Source: Botryococcus braunii
Taxonomy: Eukaryota > Chlorophyta > Trebouxiophyceae
DNA: 22,500 nucleotides
Direction of reading: 5' to 3'
NCBI GenBank assembly: GCA_002005505.1
Contig: KV908356.1
Location: 357,665 to 380,164, forward strand
Position 1 is the stretch's first letter; each line of letters starts with the position of its first letter. The notes under the pieces were generated by a model. It did no database searches. It worked only from the letters and a program-made list of their open reading frames with translations, and was not told the origin of the DNA. Both the position numbers and the translations under genes were made by a program. Positions 1 to 18,592 of this stretch are shown here, piece after piece.

Positions 1-682
1 ACGCAATCCTCAAGTGTGTTTGGTAGTTTCGGCAGTTCTAGCTGCAAATTAAGGCTTACGATCATCAAGGGTGTTTCTATTATCAGCGTGGGGTCTGTCG
101 CCATGTTTTCCTCGGATTTGAACGTCACAGCGTGGAGGAATCCTCTCAAGCGGAGACGCTTCAACTAACAAAAAGCACGCGAAAACACAACAAAACTTCA
201 AATACAAAGACTAAACACATCGCGGTAGGTGTTTTCTAAACATTTGCAAACTTCGCCTGCTTCATGTCCGCAGTCTGATCACACAGCTTTCGACACTGCT
301 TGAGCAGCCGACCACCCCACCAGATAGGTCTCCAGTACACGTAACTGGTACACCATGTTACTACGTGTGATTAGAAACCAAGAAAATGTTTTGTGTGTTG
401 AGAAGCACGTAGGTCCGATTGCGACTCTGTACCGTCCTTGTTGCTGGTACACATTGTGAACCTGTTGTACAAGGGTGACATTCAGTAGAATTAAGTCGGG
501 AGACAGTACAGGTATCCGAAATCGCGTAGTCCAGAGTAACCCGACAACCCGGTCCGTATAAGTTCCTCAAGTACAGAAGTGTCATATTTATGGCGTTAGA
601 GTTCTTCTTACTGCCCGCGATGGAACGTTAGCCTGCTATTCTTTCACATCGAGGAATAGCTCATCTAGCCTTGTACCACAGG
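1..682. other. 5' flank, no supported gene
   Basis: No open frame here has coding character or splice-site support. The stretch just before 683 is the presumed promoter and 5' UTR of the EF-hand gene. I see no tRNA, repeat array or recognisable promoter element. Confidence 0.5.
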
Positions 683-1658
683 ATGGCAAGCGCTGTCGCC
701 AGGGTAAGCTGTGATCCTATTACTCACAAATATCATACGCAAAATAATCGTTTGTTTGTAGTATTTGGACGTGATGTGTTGTTCACGGGCTTGTACCTCC
801 AGCTCGTCCAAGTACTTTCTTGGCCAGACGAGACGGGACATTGGGATTCACCGAGTTAGAATTGCATGACAGGAGCGATTTGCCAAGAAAAATGAAGCTT
901 CGGATCTTTTGCGCGCTTTTCACGTCATGGATACGAAGAAGGACAGCAAAGTAGACGCTGACGAGTTGATGTTGCTTTTTGCGAACCTCGGACACAAATT
1001 AAAACGGGTATACACTGGTTCCCCAGCTCGAATGCTTACTTTCCAAATACATCTTTTCGTGATTTGCGAACATCAATTCTGCAGTCACAAGTTGATGAAA
1101 TGATCTGGGAAGTAGACGAGGACTGCGACCACTGCCTCACGTGGGCAGAGTTTCAGTCCATGTATCACCGCTGCAACAACGACAAAACAGGTATAGCGTT
1201 CATCCTGGCATTTCCTTGTGGAGAATGTGGGTAAAAGTGTAGTCTGCAGTAAAGCAACCTTCACAACTGCTCTGAAAACAGCAACAGCGTGCCTAGTGCC
1301 ACAAATGCCTGCGAGCAGCAGGACATGTTGTCCAATCGAAGTTCTGCGCTGAACAGGATTTGAGCCAAGAACACTTTTCAATGTCGTACAGTTTGTAATG
1401 AATGACAGAGAAGGGCTGGGAACCATCTCTCTAGAGGAGGCGATGCAAATCTTATACTTGAGATATGGCCGACAACTCTTGGATGCACAACTCGAAGAAA
1501 TCTTTGGAACATGCGACTTGAACAGCGGGAAAACCCTCACTCTGACCGAGTTTTTGACAAGCTTACATATCAGCCAAGTGAAGCAACTCCGTAATCGCAT
1601 CACAGCAAAAACATATCGGCATCCAACACCAGCGCAGGTGAAGGGGAACAGCAAGTGA
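683..1658 (+). CDS. Four-EF-hand calmodulin-superfamily protein, 4 exons
   Basis: This is a calcium-sensor-type protein of about 187 residues. Proposed exons are 683-703, 873-1007, 1085-1190 and 1357-1658 (stop TGA at 1656). Donors are GTAAGC, GTATAC and GTATAG; acceptors end in CAG. Phases are 0, 0 and 1 and the frame closes exactly. Four EF-hand loops are visible: DTKKDSKVDADE, DEDCDHCLTWAE, DREGLGTISLEE and DLNSGKTLTLTE. Loops 1 and 2 keep acidic residues at positions 1, 5 and 12 and should bind calcium. Loops 3 and 4 have Leu or Gly at position 5 and Thr at 7 and may be structural. The tail after loop 4 is basic (VKQLRNRITAKTYRHP). The size and four loops resemble calmodulin, centrin or flagellar dynein-docking EF-hand proteins, but I cannot assign an orthologue. 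Exons 2-4 are well supported. The 7-codon first exon (MASAVAR) is tentative, because its only support is the good donor and matching phase. Confidence 0.8.
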
Positions 1659-2172
1659 ATGGAATGTGATGAAAGATGGAACATGGGACTTGTCATAGAA
1701 GATTGAGCAGGATGTGCACGGAGAGCGCTTTTAGTTGCAACCGTTTCAAGTGCAGGAATGCACACGCCAGCTCAGACTACGTCAACAATGTACAGTGCAG
1801 AGCTCTGGGTGGTGTCCAGAAATTCACATTCTTGTCTTGCGGCACTTGAGGAAGCATAAGAGCATGAATAACCGGCCAGGCCGGGACGGTCGGTGCATGT
1901 TAGGATGACTTGGACATGATACATTGTAGGTGTGGGCGTGGAGGTGATTACCAGGGTTCTGCAATATATGGGGCTCTCCTTCCCCGTCCTCCAGTGGTGT
2001 GTTTTTGACACAATTTCTGCCCACTATACTGGAGGCCAGAGATCATATTCAAGACCCCACATGGGGATTGTCCAGAGTGGAAAGGGGCATGGGAGGTGGG
2101 TTGGGTAGTGAAAAGTGGGATTGGGGAGGGATTGTGAGGGGAGGGAGGGAGAGAAGGGGGGGGGGAGGGGGG

Positions 2173-3736
<1,564 letters not shown>

Positions 3737-4352
3737 TTAGGCTACTCGTAGTCGTTTATCGCCCAGCTCAGCGGGATTGGAGATCAATGTACGTGGGCGG
3801 TGGTTGCAAAGCAGCTTTTTGCGAATAATACCAATCACCTGGGCAAGGCATACCATTGCAGCACACTCAGCAAGGCCTTGCCTTGTCCCAGCTGAAAAAT
3901 CAAACAGAGTGATCAGCACGATAACTTTGATTCCATAGAAAACAAGGTAAAATAGCCATGCAGGGCACACTTGGTAACCGCCCTGAGGCGAGGAGGCTCC
4001 GTCTTCAGATTTTTGCGGTAGCTCTGGACATCTGTGATTCGTTTCCCTTTCCATGACTGCCAGCGGTTTTTTCAAAGCAATGATCTTACCCTCCAATAAG
4101 TGGTAGCCAATTTGGAGCTCCACCACTCCAGGTTTCTGATCAATACACGCAAGATTATCAGACTTTCAACGGGACAAGTTCTAACGCTCATGCTTGAAAT
4201 AATAGAGATCTCACCGTTGTTGACGCTGAAAAAATACCGACGGGGAAGTCGTTACCGGGTTCACTATCTCTGCCCTTAATAATCTCCCCCTGAAGTTCAA
4301 CAATAACCCATTCTGGAGGGTTACTTCTCGAACGAACTGGAATTGAAATCAT
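3737..4352 (-). CDS. CTF8: CTF8, subunit of the CTF18-RFC clamp loader
   Basis: CTF8 (134 residues here) forms a small module with DCC1 on the alternative RFC clamp loader CTF18-RFC. That complex acts on PCNA at replication forks in the nucleus and supports sister-chromatid cohesion and checkpoint signalling. Exons read on the minus strand are 4352-4215, 4135-3971 and 3838-3737, with both introns phase 0 (donors GTGAGA and GTGTGC, acceptors CAG). The family signatures are in order: PPEWVIVELQGEI near residues 12-24, then LQIGYHLLEGKIIALKKP near 52-69, then VIGIIRKKLLCNHRPRTLI near 102-120. These match the conserved WxxxELQGE, IGxHxLEGKxxxLxKPxAV and IIRxKxLFxxRPxxI blocks of the family. Length is close to the usual 120-130 residues. 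ATG at 4352 is chosen because the frame upstream has only a GTG before the conserved domain. Confidence 0.93.
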
Positions 4353-4755
4353 TGAACTTCTGATTGCCACGTGCGATGGACTTAAGTGTCTGTTTCACGA
4401 GATGCTTGTGACGGACATCAGTATCCTCCTATCACGCAGCACAATGTTTCGTTCGCATGGATCAATATCCAATGCAGCCAGTGGACGACTAATTTTTAAA
4501 CTCTCCACCTTCTATGAGCATCCGAGAAAATAATTGCAACCGCAGATACGACATCTTTTGAACTTTGCGCACGTGACGCACATGCTAGCCCAGGCATAAT
4601 GCCGGCGGCGTTGATAGAGTGACCCTGTCAGGGTCCCTCACAGGGGCCTGACGTAAGATTGCAATTACCACAGGGTCTGACAGCTGTTATCCACGTTAAA
4701 AATCACCTTGTAGCTGATTGCCTGAGGGCACTTGTGCAGCCATGATGGAAAGAGT

Positions 4756-5365
4756 TCAAGCAAAAGCCTCCATGTTTTCCAGTTTGAGTGTTGAAGTCGA
4801 CGTCCTGATCCTGGTTGATTTCTTGCGCTGGTCAATGGACAAGATAACTGCCTTTAAACTGGCAAGTCTTAGAGTAGATCTAGTGATGTTGACAATACCA
4901 GACTCAAGAGACAATGGCATGATGACATCAAACTCTGCAAGGGCACAATGTGACATGTCAAAGCTAAAGATCGCTGCTTGTGGAACTTTGTGTTGCTTCA
5001 CAGGGCTACACTCAGCAACATGAACGTCAGGCCATGGCAGCACGAATGGCTGCTGTCTTCATGCCCACACGCATGCGCAGGCATCTACCTCAAGCAGGTC
5101 CACTATAGAAGTCATAAAGGCTCAAGAAGGATTGCACAATAGAGTGGAACGCATGGTATGCCAGCCCACTCAACGGTTTGCGGCTATTGCCAACCACTGG
5201 ACTGCAAGGTGGCTTGACCTCACCATGCAGTGCATGATCAGCCCTGTATCTTACAGTTCCAGAAATCATTATCAAGCTGATAGCACATCTGCCAGACACC
5301 GGATCCTCAGCCACACTAAACATGTAGCTCGGACAATTCGAGGCGTCGTTTTCAGTCTTCAGCAT
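4756..5365 (-). CDS. Candidate exons of an unrecognised gene
   Basis: Two minus-strand open stretches look coding. The first (5365-5090) reads AEDPVSGRCAISLIMISGT, later GLAYHAFHSIVQSFLSLYD. The second (about 5051-4756) follows a CAG acceptor, begins QPFVLPWPDVHVAECS, continues SFDMSHCALAEFDVIMPLSL and ends NMEAFA before a stop at 4756. Amino-acid composition is protein-like and there are no simple repeats. The order of patches (SG..I, then SL-G-T, then AF-S-V, then a later beta-rich block with SLKAVIL) loosely recalls the arrestin-fold VPS26C/DSCR3 family. That is a weak impression only. The junction between the two exons does not close cleanly with the sites I can see, so the model is incomplete or one piece is spurious. 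The gene would end about 400 bp upstream of CTF8 on the same strand. Confidence 0.3.
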
Positions 5366-6758
5366 GCACTGGCTTTCTTTTTCACCGACATGTTAAGCAG
5401 GCTTCCATACAGCACAACTTGCAGCTCAGTGCAGGGCGATGTTCCTGACCCTCCCTTAGGGCCCCTGGGAGCAGGGACTGTTCTCTGACTTCACATGTCT
5501 CAGTTGTTGTGAAACGGAGGCACAGGACAGAGTCGGAGAAATGGTAGCCGGACTACGGAGGGCTTGCATTGATATGTTCATGCAAGTGCTTGTGAAAACA
5601 CAACTACGCGTATGCCCATTGTGTATGGATGGAGGTGGACTGCCCGGGGGGGGGGGGGGGGGGGCGCAGTCCAGGGGGACAAGGGGGAGAAGCAGAACAG
5701 AGATCAGGACAAGGGATCTTTCGAATTTAACATGCACATCATGGGGATGTTGTTAGCCACGCGTATTTGCAAGTCCGCTCCACATCAGCTCCTTTTCGGC
5801 GACTAACTGACAGGCAAACTTGACACTCCACCTCCTGAGGGCGCCCAGAGCACCCTTGACAGCGAGGCGAAGCCGAGAAATAAGGACATGAAACGTCCAT
5901 ATAAGATACCACAGGCGTCGCTTGCATGTACAAATCCATTATTAAAATTGCCTTACGTCCTCAGTTGCAAGAAGCCTTGTCTGCAGGTAATGTGCAGACC
6001 CACAAAATGTCATCGAGCTCAATTCCATACCAAAGGCTTTACAACATGCAGTACCAACAAAGGTAGACAGCATGGAGTCATGCCAGTAATATAGGACTGA
6101 CATCCCCCACTGGGCCCAAATTATGTTACGGCACATCAAAGAGATGGATCTCAAACATAGACTTTGCTATTGCCAGTAAATAAACAGATACATCCGGCAT
6201 TAGCTTATGAAAACAAACCGCCCTTTGAGCTATACGAGGTTTGAGCAGCGTGCCACCCGTCCCACTGCCTGGGGAAGATGTACGTAAGAGATTGCCAGCA
6301 CTCCTCAAGTACTGTGACTCGCATGCTGGGAAAGAGCACATCAAACTACACCACAGAAAAGTCCAAGCCGCCATACACCTAGCAAGAAAGGCTAGAACAA
6401 ACGCGGATGAAATTGGCAGGGGACTAACCATAAAGTACAGAAGAATATTAGGGTACAACGTATGGATTTGACCCTTCTTCACATTTATGTCGTACTGGGC
6501 AAACCAAGTGCCGGTGCATATGTGCACTCTTTGCATGCCCCCCCCCCCCTCTGAAACGCATGCCCTTGTTGCAGCTATATGCAGAAAAGACATAACAGAA
6601 ATCACTTGCAATTGAGCGCAAGTAGATCATTCTAGAGAGGGTATGCCCGGCTGTCTACAAAGGAAATCCCGGTACTATCCAGCTCCGCCAATGATAAGGC
6701 CACAAAAACAGTGTGTGCACATTGCAGAAGCTCCCATCATGCAGAAAAGTTGACAAGC
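5366..6758. other. Stretch with homopolymers, no supported gene
   Basis: A run of 19 G lies at 5646-5664 and a run of about 12 C at 6538-6549. A 76-codon plus-strand frame at 6241-6471 has a protein-like composition but no start codon, splice support or recognisable domain. Overlapping minus-strand frames are no better. The right end is the 3' flank of the bZIP-like gene. Confidence 0.5.
5646..5664. repeat. Poly-G run (G19)
   Basis: An uninterrupted run of 19 guanines on the plus strand, after CCC and before CGC. Its length is likely unstable in the genome and in sequencing. Confidence 0.9.
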
Positions 6759-9700
6759 TCAAAGGGGTTGAACTTCACTCAAGCCCATATTATGTTGTGG
6801 TGGAGCCATCGTTGGAGTCGCTAGTGGAGGTGGTGAAGTTCCCATTTGATGCTGTGATGGCACCTGATGCTGGGGTGGCATCTGATGCTGGGGTGGCATC
6901 TGATGCTGTGGTGGCATCTGATGCTGTGGTGGCATCTGATGCTGCGATGGCATCTGATGCTGCGGTTGCATCTGATGTTGGGGAGCCATCTGATGCTGGG
7001 GGGCCATCTGGGGGGCCATCTGATGCTGGGGAGCCATCTGATGCTGAGGGGCCATCTGATGCTGGGAGGCCATCTGATGTTGTGATGCCATCTGATGTTG
7101 AGATGCCATCTGATGTTGAGAAGTTGCAACTGGCGATTGTTGCTGGACCAGAGACTGCACCACCCCAAGCAGCCATCAATGGCTTTCCCAACACTGACAG
7201 ACCTTAACCTCCAAACAGGAAAACAATGCAAGCAGCAATGGAATTGTAAAAGGTGCCCTGCGATAGCTTTATGGTGGATCATGGAGGCAACCAGACCAAC
7301 TGATATGGAGGATACTCCCGACACCAGCCATACCTGGTCAGGACTGGGATGGTAAGACTGGCTGGGGTGATGTTGAGAAAGTTGATGCTGATGCGGATTA
7401 TGCTGCAGAAGATGCCCTTGTTGCTGGCCAGGGACAACAGGCAGGGGCTGTGCTGGAAGAGGTAAAGGCTGTGCTCCAGAATTGGCAAGAGATTGTGGAA
7501 CGGCCATAGCAACTGCTTGGCCGCCATGTAGTGCCTGAGCTCCAAGGTGGTGCTGTGGCTGCGGTTGTTCCTGAGGGGCGCCATGGAGGTTTTGGTCTTG
7601 CACAGGGTAAGATGTGCCATTGTACTGAACTCCATTTATGCCCATGTCGGTATACCGCCAGATAGGCGGAGTGGGGGTCAGGAACTGCTGCCAAATTTGC
7701 TCCCCTACTGTTTGTCGTAGACCGCCCAAAAGGACCTTCAATGTTGCAGCTTTACTTTCCTCGCCCATTTGCTGGACTCCCCACATGCTTGTCAACTTGC
7801 CATCTGCAGTTGAATAAGAGCACCACAACTCCCATAGCTTTCCCCATAACGAACAAGGCCGGCAGCCACGTCACCAGGTAATCACAACTGCTATTCCTTA
7901 CAAACTGTTGCATCAGACGCACAGCGTGGTCAAGCCCTGAACAAGGGTAGACGGCAGGAGGGTTTGGAACGATAATCAAAGCAAAGAATATTTGTATCTA
8001 AAGAAGGACAGAGATTGCAGAGACAGAGCCAGCACCCTGTTGGAGACATATTTGACAATGAAACAGCTCCAGCCAACACTGCTTTCAGCCAATTTCCTGG
8101 CCACATAACATCCTGCATTTGGTTTGGTCAGGGCTGCGTACCATGGTCAAATTCTTGAAGAGTTCCAACACTTGGTATGCAGCTGCATGCTCTGGATCAC
8201 CAGGAGCAGCATCTACGTACGGTTGAGCCTGGACATGGCCCTGAGTCATGGTAGCTGCCATGGCCGCCATTGTTGCTGCATTCATGGTGATTGTCTGGTG
8301 GGTTCCCATAGGCATAGCCATGGAGGGGGCAGCACTGACCCCCAGACTAGTCGCTTGCGCTATCTGTCGTTTCCGATTCCGGAATCGCTGTTGCCGCTCC
8401 CTTCCCAATCGGCGCCTCCTCTCAACTGGACCCTCAACTTGACCAGGGTTCTGGTCGAGCGAGGGATGTTGTTGAGGCGACTGCAAAAACCCAAAAATTG
8501 GCATCACCTCTACAGTGGCAGATAAAAAGGTTCTAAATCGAACCAAACTGCATCATAGAAACTTGAGATGAGTGGAAAGCAATTGGCCAACGTTACAGTG
8601 CATATGCACCCCATATCCCTACTCATCTCCAATAAAACCAAACAAATGAACGAGGAAAGACATAACGGAGAAGCACGCATACATGGACACTTATCCACTG
8701 CACACGGGGATGTACACATGCAGTTCGCAATCACAAGCATCAGCATAGAATAACTCTCTGCATACAACGCACAAAGGACAGCTAGCTCATTACTCCGACT
8801 TTAGGACCTAACCCTTCACCTTCGCCTTTACCCTAACGCCTTAAAGAGCAAAAAGCAAACGCTGCCCAAACCCGAATCTTTCCCAACCCTCGAGGAGACA
8901 GATGCCTTGGCGAAAAACCATCTTAAATTGATACAGGATTATTCAACATTTTGAGGGTATCAGGAACTTGTGGTCATGAAAAACTTGACGGTGCTCTCAC
9001 TTGAAGTTGTACACTGTAGGCAAGGGCTGGATCGAGTGCGACAGGCTCATGGTTCACAACATTCTGTACACCCATGTGTGTTTCCATCTTAATGTCATGG
9101 GGGTACTGAACCCCAGAAAGGCTTGCTACCGGCCCCTCCGTAGTTGCGTTCTCTTTCAACTCCCGCTGTTTGCTGCGATAGCGTTGTTGCCTTAACCTGC
9201 ATCTCGCAACCAGAGTGTCTGCAGGTCAGCTTGAGATCAGTGTAACATATCTTCTGGGTCGGGTGGAAGAAGCAAGCCACATACTGAGTCAAACTAACAT
9301 TCTTTGAAAGCGTGGGGCAGTCAACTTGTTGGCACTCCATGTACAGAAGCTCCACGGCACAACCTACCATGTAGCAGCACCTTTGCCCTTCACTCTCTGA
9401 TGTCATACGCATGGCCAGGTACTGCGAAGCAGCTCCAGGGAAGTCTAACAGTGCCATCCTTGCCTAGTAAACAAAGGGCGTGCAAATCCACCTCACTCCA
9501 CCGCCACGAAACCCTCTTGAAAGGAGAACAAGAAGGAAGAGCTCTCTCCAAGTCACATCTTTACAGTCCCAGTGCAAGTGTATGCCAAGTTCTTACCATA
9601 CGAACACTTCTCAAGCCAATAAAACGGCGTAAACGCAGACGTGAGACACACATACACGGTCTTCCGGCACAGATAATAAAATTTCCTTGACGATAGATTC

Positions 9701-10603
9701 TAAAGTAAAAATTAAATTTGCACGCAACCCAATGGTAGTGCGCAAAAGCATGTTTCAGTCGACCATGAGCCCTTCCACACTTCGGATAACTTGTGAATTC
9801 GCTTCGGGCACAAAAAGCCAACATGTTCTATCAAGTCATACATCAAATGAACAGTCGAAATTCGTTGGCTTGACGCTTCGGGAGGGGGTTTCGTATGAGG
9901 ACCGCCTCTGCCCGATACGTTCAGAAGCTACAAGCAACTGCATCAGCCTGACAACTACAAGTCATTAGGATGGTGCCGTGCAAGTGCAATTTACTAGTTA
10001 TCATGCTTAGAAGCATTGGACCTGAGTGCCGGAGAGTTACGATCCCACTTGTAACTGAGTGACTCCAGCTTGTAACTCCAGGTGACTTAAGTTACGCAAC
10101 CGATATACCATGGCGCCAAAAGCTTCAGATCAGAAGGAAGCACTGGCAGGAAGCATTTATACTTAAACGACCGGGACTTGCTGGCAAGTCGCCCCGAGAC
10201 GTCGTCTGAGAAACCCGACGTAAGCCTTGGTGACAACCCCTGGCTCTTGTCGCCAGCATACGCAACAACAGGAAGCGCCCCATGCAAATTAGGGTTGTGC
10301 TAGATTAAACACTATCTCTTTAAACATATAGTTCCCATCGGGCAAGCCAAGAAGGAGGATTGTGTCCCAGCAAAGGTCCTACCGGTTCTTCAATCGAGCC
10401 TCGGACTGGGCTTCTTCAGAAAGGATTTGTCTCTTCTTCTTGTTGGAACTTTCTATTGCAGGAGCAAGTTGCAGTGCCACTCCCACGCCTGGTGATTGTG
10501 GGTTTGTGTCACAACGCAAACCCGTTAGTGCCAGAGTCTGTGGGTCGCACTGGCTATAACTCCGAAGGTCGACCACTCTAGGCGCGACTTCAACGGTCTC
10601 CAT
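6759..10603 (-). CDS. Gln-rich transcription-factor-like protein with two bZIP-type basic motifs
   Basis: A six-exon gene of about 583 residues; function inferred as nuclear DNA binding and transcription control. Exons on the minus strand are 10603-10383, 9196-9001, 8480-8142, 7997-7902, 7837-7334 and 7154-6759. Intron 1 is phase 2 and the other four are phase 0, and every exon length closes. Joining exon 1 to exon 2 creates EARLKNRLRQQRYRSKQR (about residues 68-85). This has the bZIP Asn-x7-Arg pattern (N73, R81), preceded by the basic patch NKKKR. Exon 3 carries a second, related motif, RRRRLGRERQQRFRNRKR (about 160-177), in which Gly replaces the Asn. No leucine heptads follow either motif. 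Exons 4-5 hold a helical-looking segment (LDHAVRLMQQF, then LWELWCSYSTADGK) and then Gln/His/Pro-rich sequence. Exon 6 is almost all QHQM repeats, as in activation-type tails. The start is the first in-frame ATG after a stop. Another ATG 8 bases upstream is out of frame and would open a short overlapping uORF. Exon 4 is the least certain exon. Confidence 0.72.
6847..7124 (-). repeat. 18-bp coding minisatellite, [A/P][S/P]QHQM units
   Basis: About 16 tandem copies of an 18-bp unit inside the last exon of the bZIP-like gene. Read on the minus strand each unit encodes six residues of type SQHQMA or PQHQMP. One unit has lost two codons (PQMA instead of PQHQMA). The array keeps the sense frame open throughout, and several other frames are also open because the unit length is a multiple of three. 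Confidence 0.93.
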
Positions 10604-11314
10604 CCTGTCATCTTGTCCTTTTCGTTTTCAACGGGCTTGGGAGAGCTATTGCTTGTGATCCGTGAGATGCACGAGTACGGTCTGCAAGAGGGCCGAATCC
10701 TTCTATGAATCAGGTGCTTGCGGTGCGGCGGTCGCTGGGTCGGTGCCACCGTTGGCGACCGCACTGGCCGTGCCTGTTTCCCCAAGCTGTGGTTCGTCTC
10801 GAACTTCTAAAGGCCCCTCTGCCTCGCGGAAGTACTAAGAGCTGATTGCGAATGGTGACATGTTTCACAGGTTCTAGGGGTGTGAGAGGTTCTTGCCTTC
10901 ACGCCTGGCAGACTGGGCTCGGAATGAAAGCCAAGTGAGTGATTACACCTTGATGTGGTTTACGGATCTGCGGCCTTAACACATTCCGAGTCGTTTGCAG
11001 ATTTTCATATAAGGCCTTTTCTTCCCAGCTTGGTTTGACACAGCTGCAAAGAACGTTATGGGTCTAACAAACTTGTCAGGATGGTGACGACCAACAGTGC
11101 TCAGGAAGCTTGATTACAGAGATGGGAAATTCAATCATTCAAGAAATTAAATTATTTGCAGTATGATAAGGGAAGTAATATGGACTGCTCTTGCATGTAC
11201 CCTCTGCCTGAGAGGAACAACCGCGTGTGCTGGGTTTACACTCTTGTTTTTAACACTTTACAATTTTTTTGCCATCACCGGAGTTATCCCTGATAGCTGA
11301 GTTGCAGCAGCAAG
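10604..11314. other. Upstream region of the bZIP-like gene
   Basis: This holds the presumed 5' UTR and promoter of the minus-strand gene starting at 10603. A minus-strand frame at 10785-10525 is Arg/Pro-rich and overlaps exon 1 in another frame. I treat it as a shadow, although its 3' part is the short uORF beginning 8 bases before the main ATG. No other structure was recognised. Confidence 0.5.
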
Positions 11315-11563
11315 TTAATACAAGGCGCAAAAGTGTACAGTACTGACTATGGAGTAGGCACCCACACTCTTTTCCACAGAGTAGTCTGGGAAATCAGCAT
11401 CTCTGGCTTCATCTGGATCTTTATTAATCACTCCTGTCCTCGTCGCCCCTTTTAAATCTTCCTTGAAGGCCTGCTTCACGAGGCCTATTGACAACCCTAT
11501 TCCAACTATCACAACAGATGCACATAAGGGTCCCAGAATAAGCCACAATACCACATGCCCCAT
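11315..11563 (-). CDS. Possible small single-span membrane protein (82 aa)
   Basis: An uninterrupted minus-strand frame opens with ATGG and ends at TAA. Residues about 3-28 form one strongly hydrophobic helix (VVLWLILGPLCASVVIVGIG is its core). A charged stretch (KQAFKEDLKGATRTGVINKD) follows, then an acidic segment (DPDEARDADFPDYSVEK). This looks like a real small membrane protein rather than random frame. I do not recognise a family. AG immediately precedes the ATG, so it could instead be an internal exon of a longer gene. It lies between the P450 stop (11728) and the bZIP-like start (10603) on the same strand. Confidence 0.4.
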   Translation of the reverse strand: MGHVVLWLILGPLCASVVIVGIGLSIGLVKQAFKEDLKGATRTGVINKDPDEARDADFPDYSVEKSVGAYSIVSTVHFCALY

Positions 11564-11581
11564 CTACTGTTTGCTTATCTA

Positions 11582-11646
11582 TTGACATTTCTGTCACCCT
11601 TGCCGCAAAACTTAGATACAAGCCTTCACATCACGGCCTTCACAGA
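11582..11646. repeat. Diverged direct repeat, copy 1 (P450 3' flank)
   Basis: The segment TTGACATTTCTGTCACC and following sequence, through GCAAAACTTAGATAC to CACGGCCTTCACA, recurs about 680 bp away at 12262-12319. It matches apart from a few substitutions and an 11-bp length difference. Confidence 0.8.
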
Positions 11647-11727
11647 TACGGGTGCCAGTGTAAGCACAACTCCACATGGGCTATTAAATAAATAAGTAAA
11701 CAAGCAGCTTGAATTCATCTGTCCAAA

Positions 11728-17944
<6,217 letters not shown>

Positions 17945-18430
17945 CCTAACAATGTATGTATGATAGTAAATGGAACTAAAACCAAATCAGATGTACTCGG
18001 GTAAGAACACTTGATGGTGCATGGGGATGCGTTTCGTGATCAAGACTTGGCAGCTGATCGTCGCAAGCTTGCATTGAGACCAGGGTGTCTTGAGACGACG
18101 CGCAAATTTTCCTTCACCTACGGTTTATAATTCATCCACACAAATGCAGTTACCCAATCCGCTTAGACTATGCCCCAAGCTACGCCCAACGTTCTACCCG
18201 TGTCGACGACCCATATCATACATCAAGAAAGCCTGCATGCAGCCCCAAGATAATTATATCAGAAGAAACTTTCAATAAGATTTCTGACTTGCCCGTATTT
18301 GCGGCTGTTTTATCACGTGTGTGACCACTGTGCAACCGTTCGGGTGGCTGTGCCCGACGGCCACTCGCCTCAGTTCGTAACTCATGCTCATGTCACATGG
18401 CTCCACGTGGGGTTCCTTGATGCAAACCTG

Positions 18431-18462
18431 ATTTCACTTTTCCCTTTAAAAGGAAAGTGAAA
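18431..18462. repeat. Imperfect inverted repeat
   Basis: ATTTCACTTT on the left faces AAAGTGAAAT on the right, around a TTTAAA centre. It could form a hairpin in the P450 upstream region; no role assigned. Confidence 0.7.
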
Positions 18463-18592
18463 TACAGCAGTCACAGGCACACCTCCCCACTGGGAGTCCC
18501 CAATGAGGTCCCTAATGGTCATCCTTCAGGCCTATCGGTCCCCTCTTAGAAGAACTGTATGCGTGTTGTTGCGTTGATTGCTGCAAGTACCG

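Noticed and set aside
5132..5488. Plus-strand 118-codon frame
   Set aside because: It is antisense to the more protein-like minus-strand frame and has no supporting motif.
6241..6471. Plus-strand 76-codon frame with charged, protein-like composition
   Set aside because: It begins with TTG just after a stop, has no convincing splice sites and no recognisable domain.
6713..7207. Plus-strand 164-codon frame rich in Ser-Asp-Ala
   Set aside because: It is the antisense of the QHQM minisatellite. The minus frame has matching splice acceptor, phase and stop and continues the upstream exons.
9095..9457. Minus-strand 120-codon frame starting ATG (MALLDFPGAASQ)
   Set aside because: It overlaps the bZIP-like exon 2 in another frame, and its phase does not fit as an extra exon. 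The direct exon 1-2 join rebuilds a recognisable motif instead.
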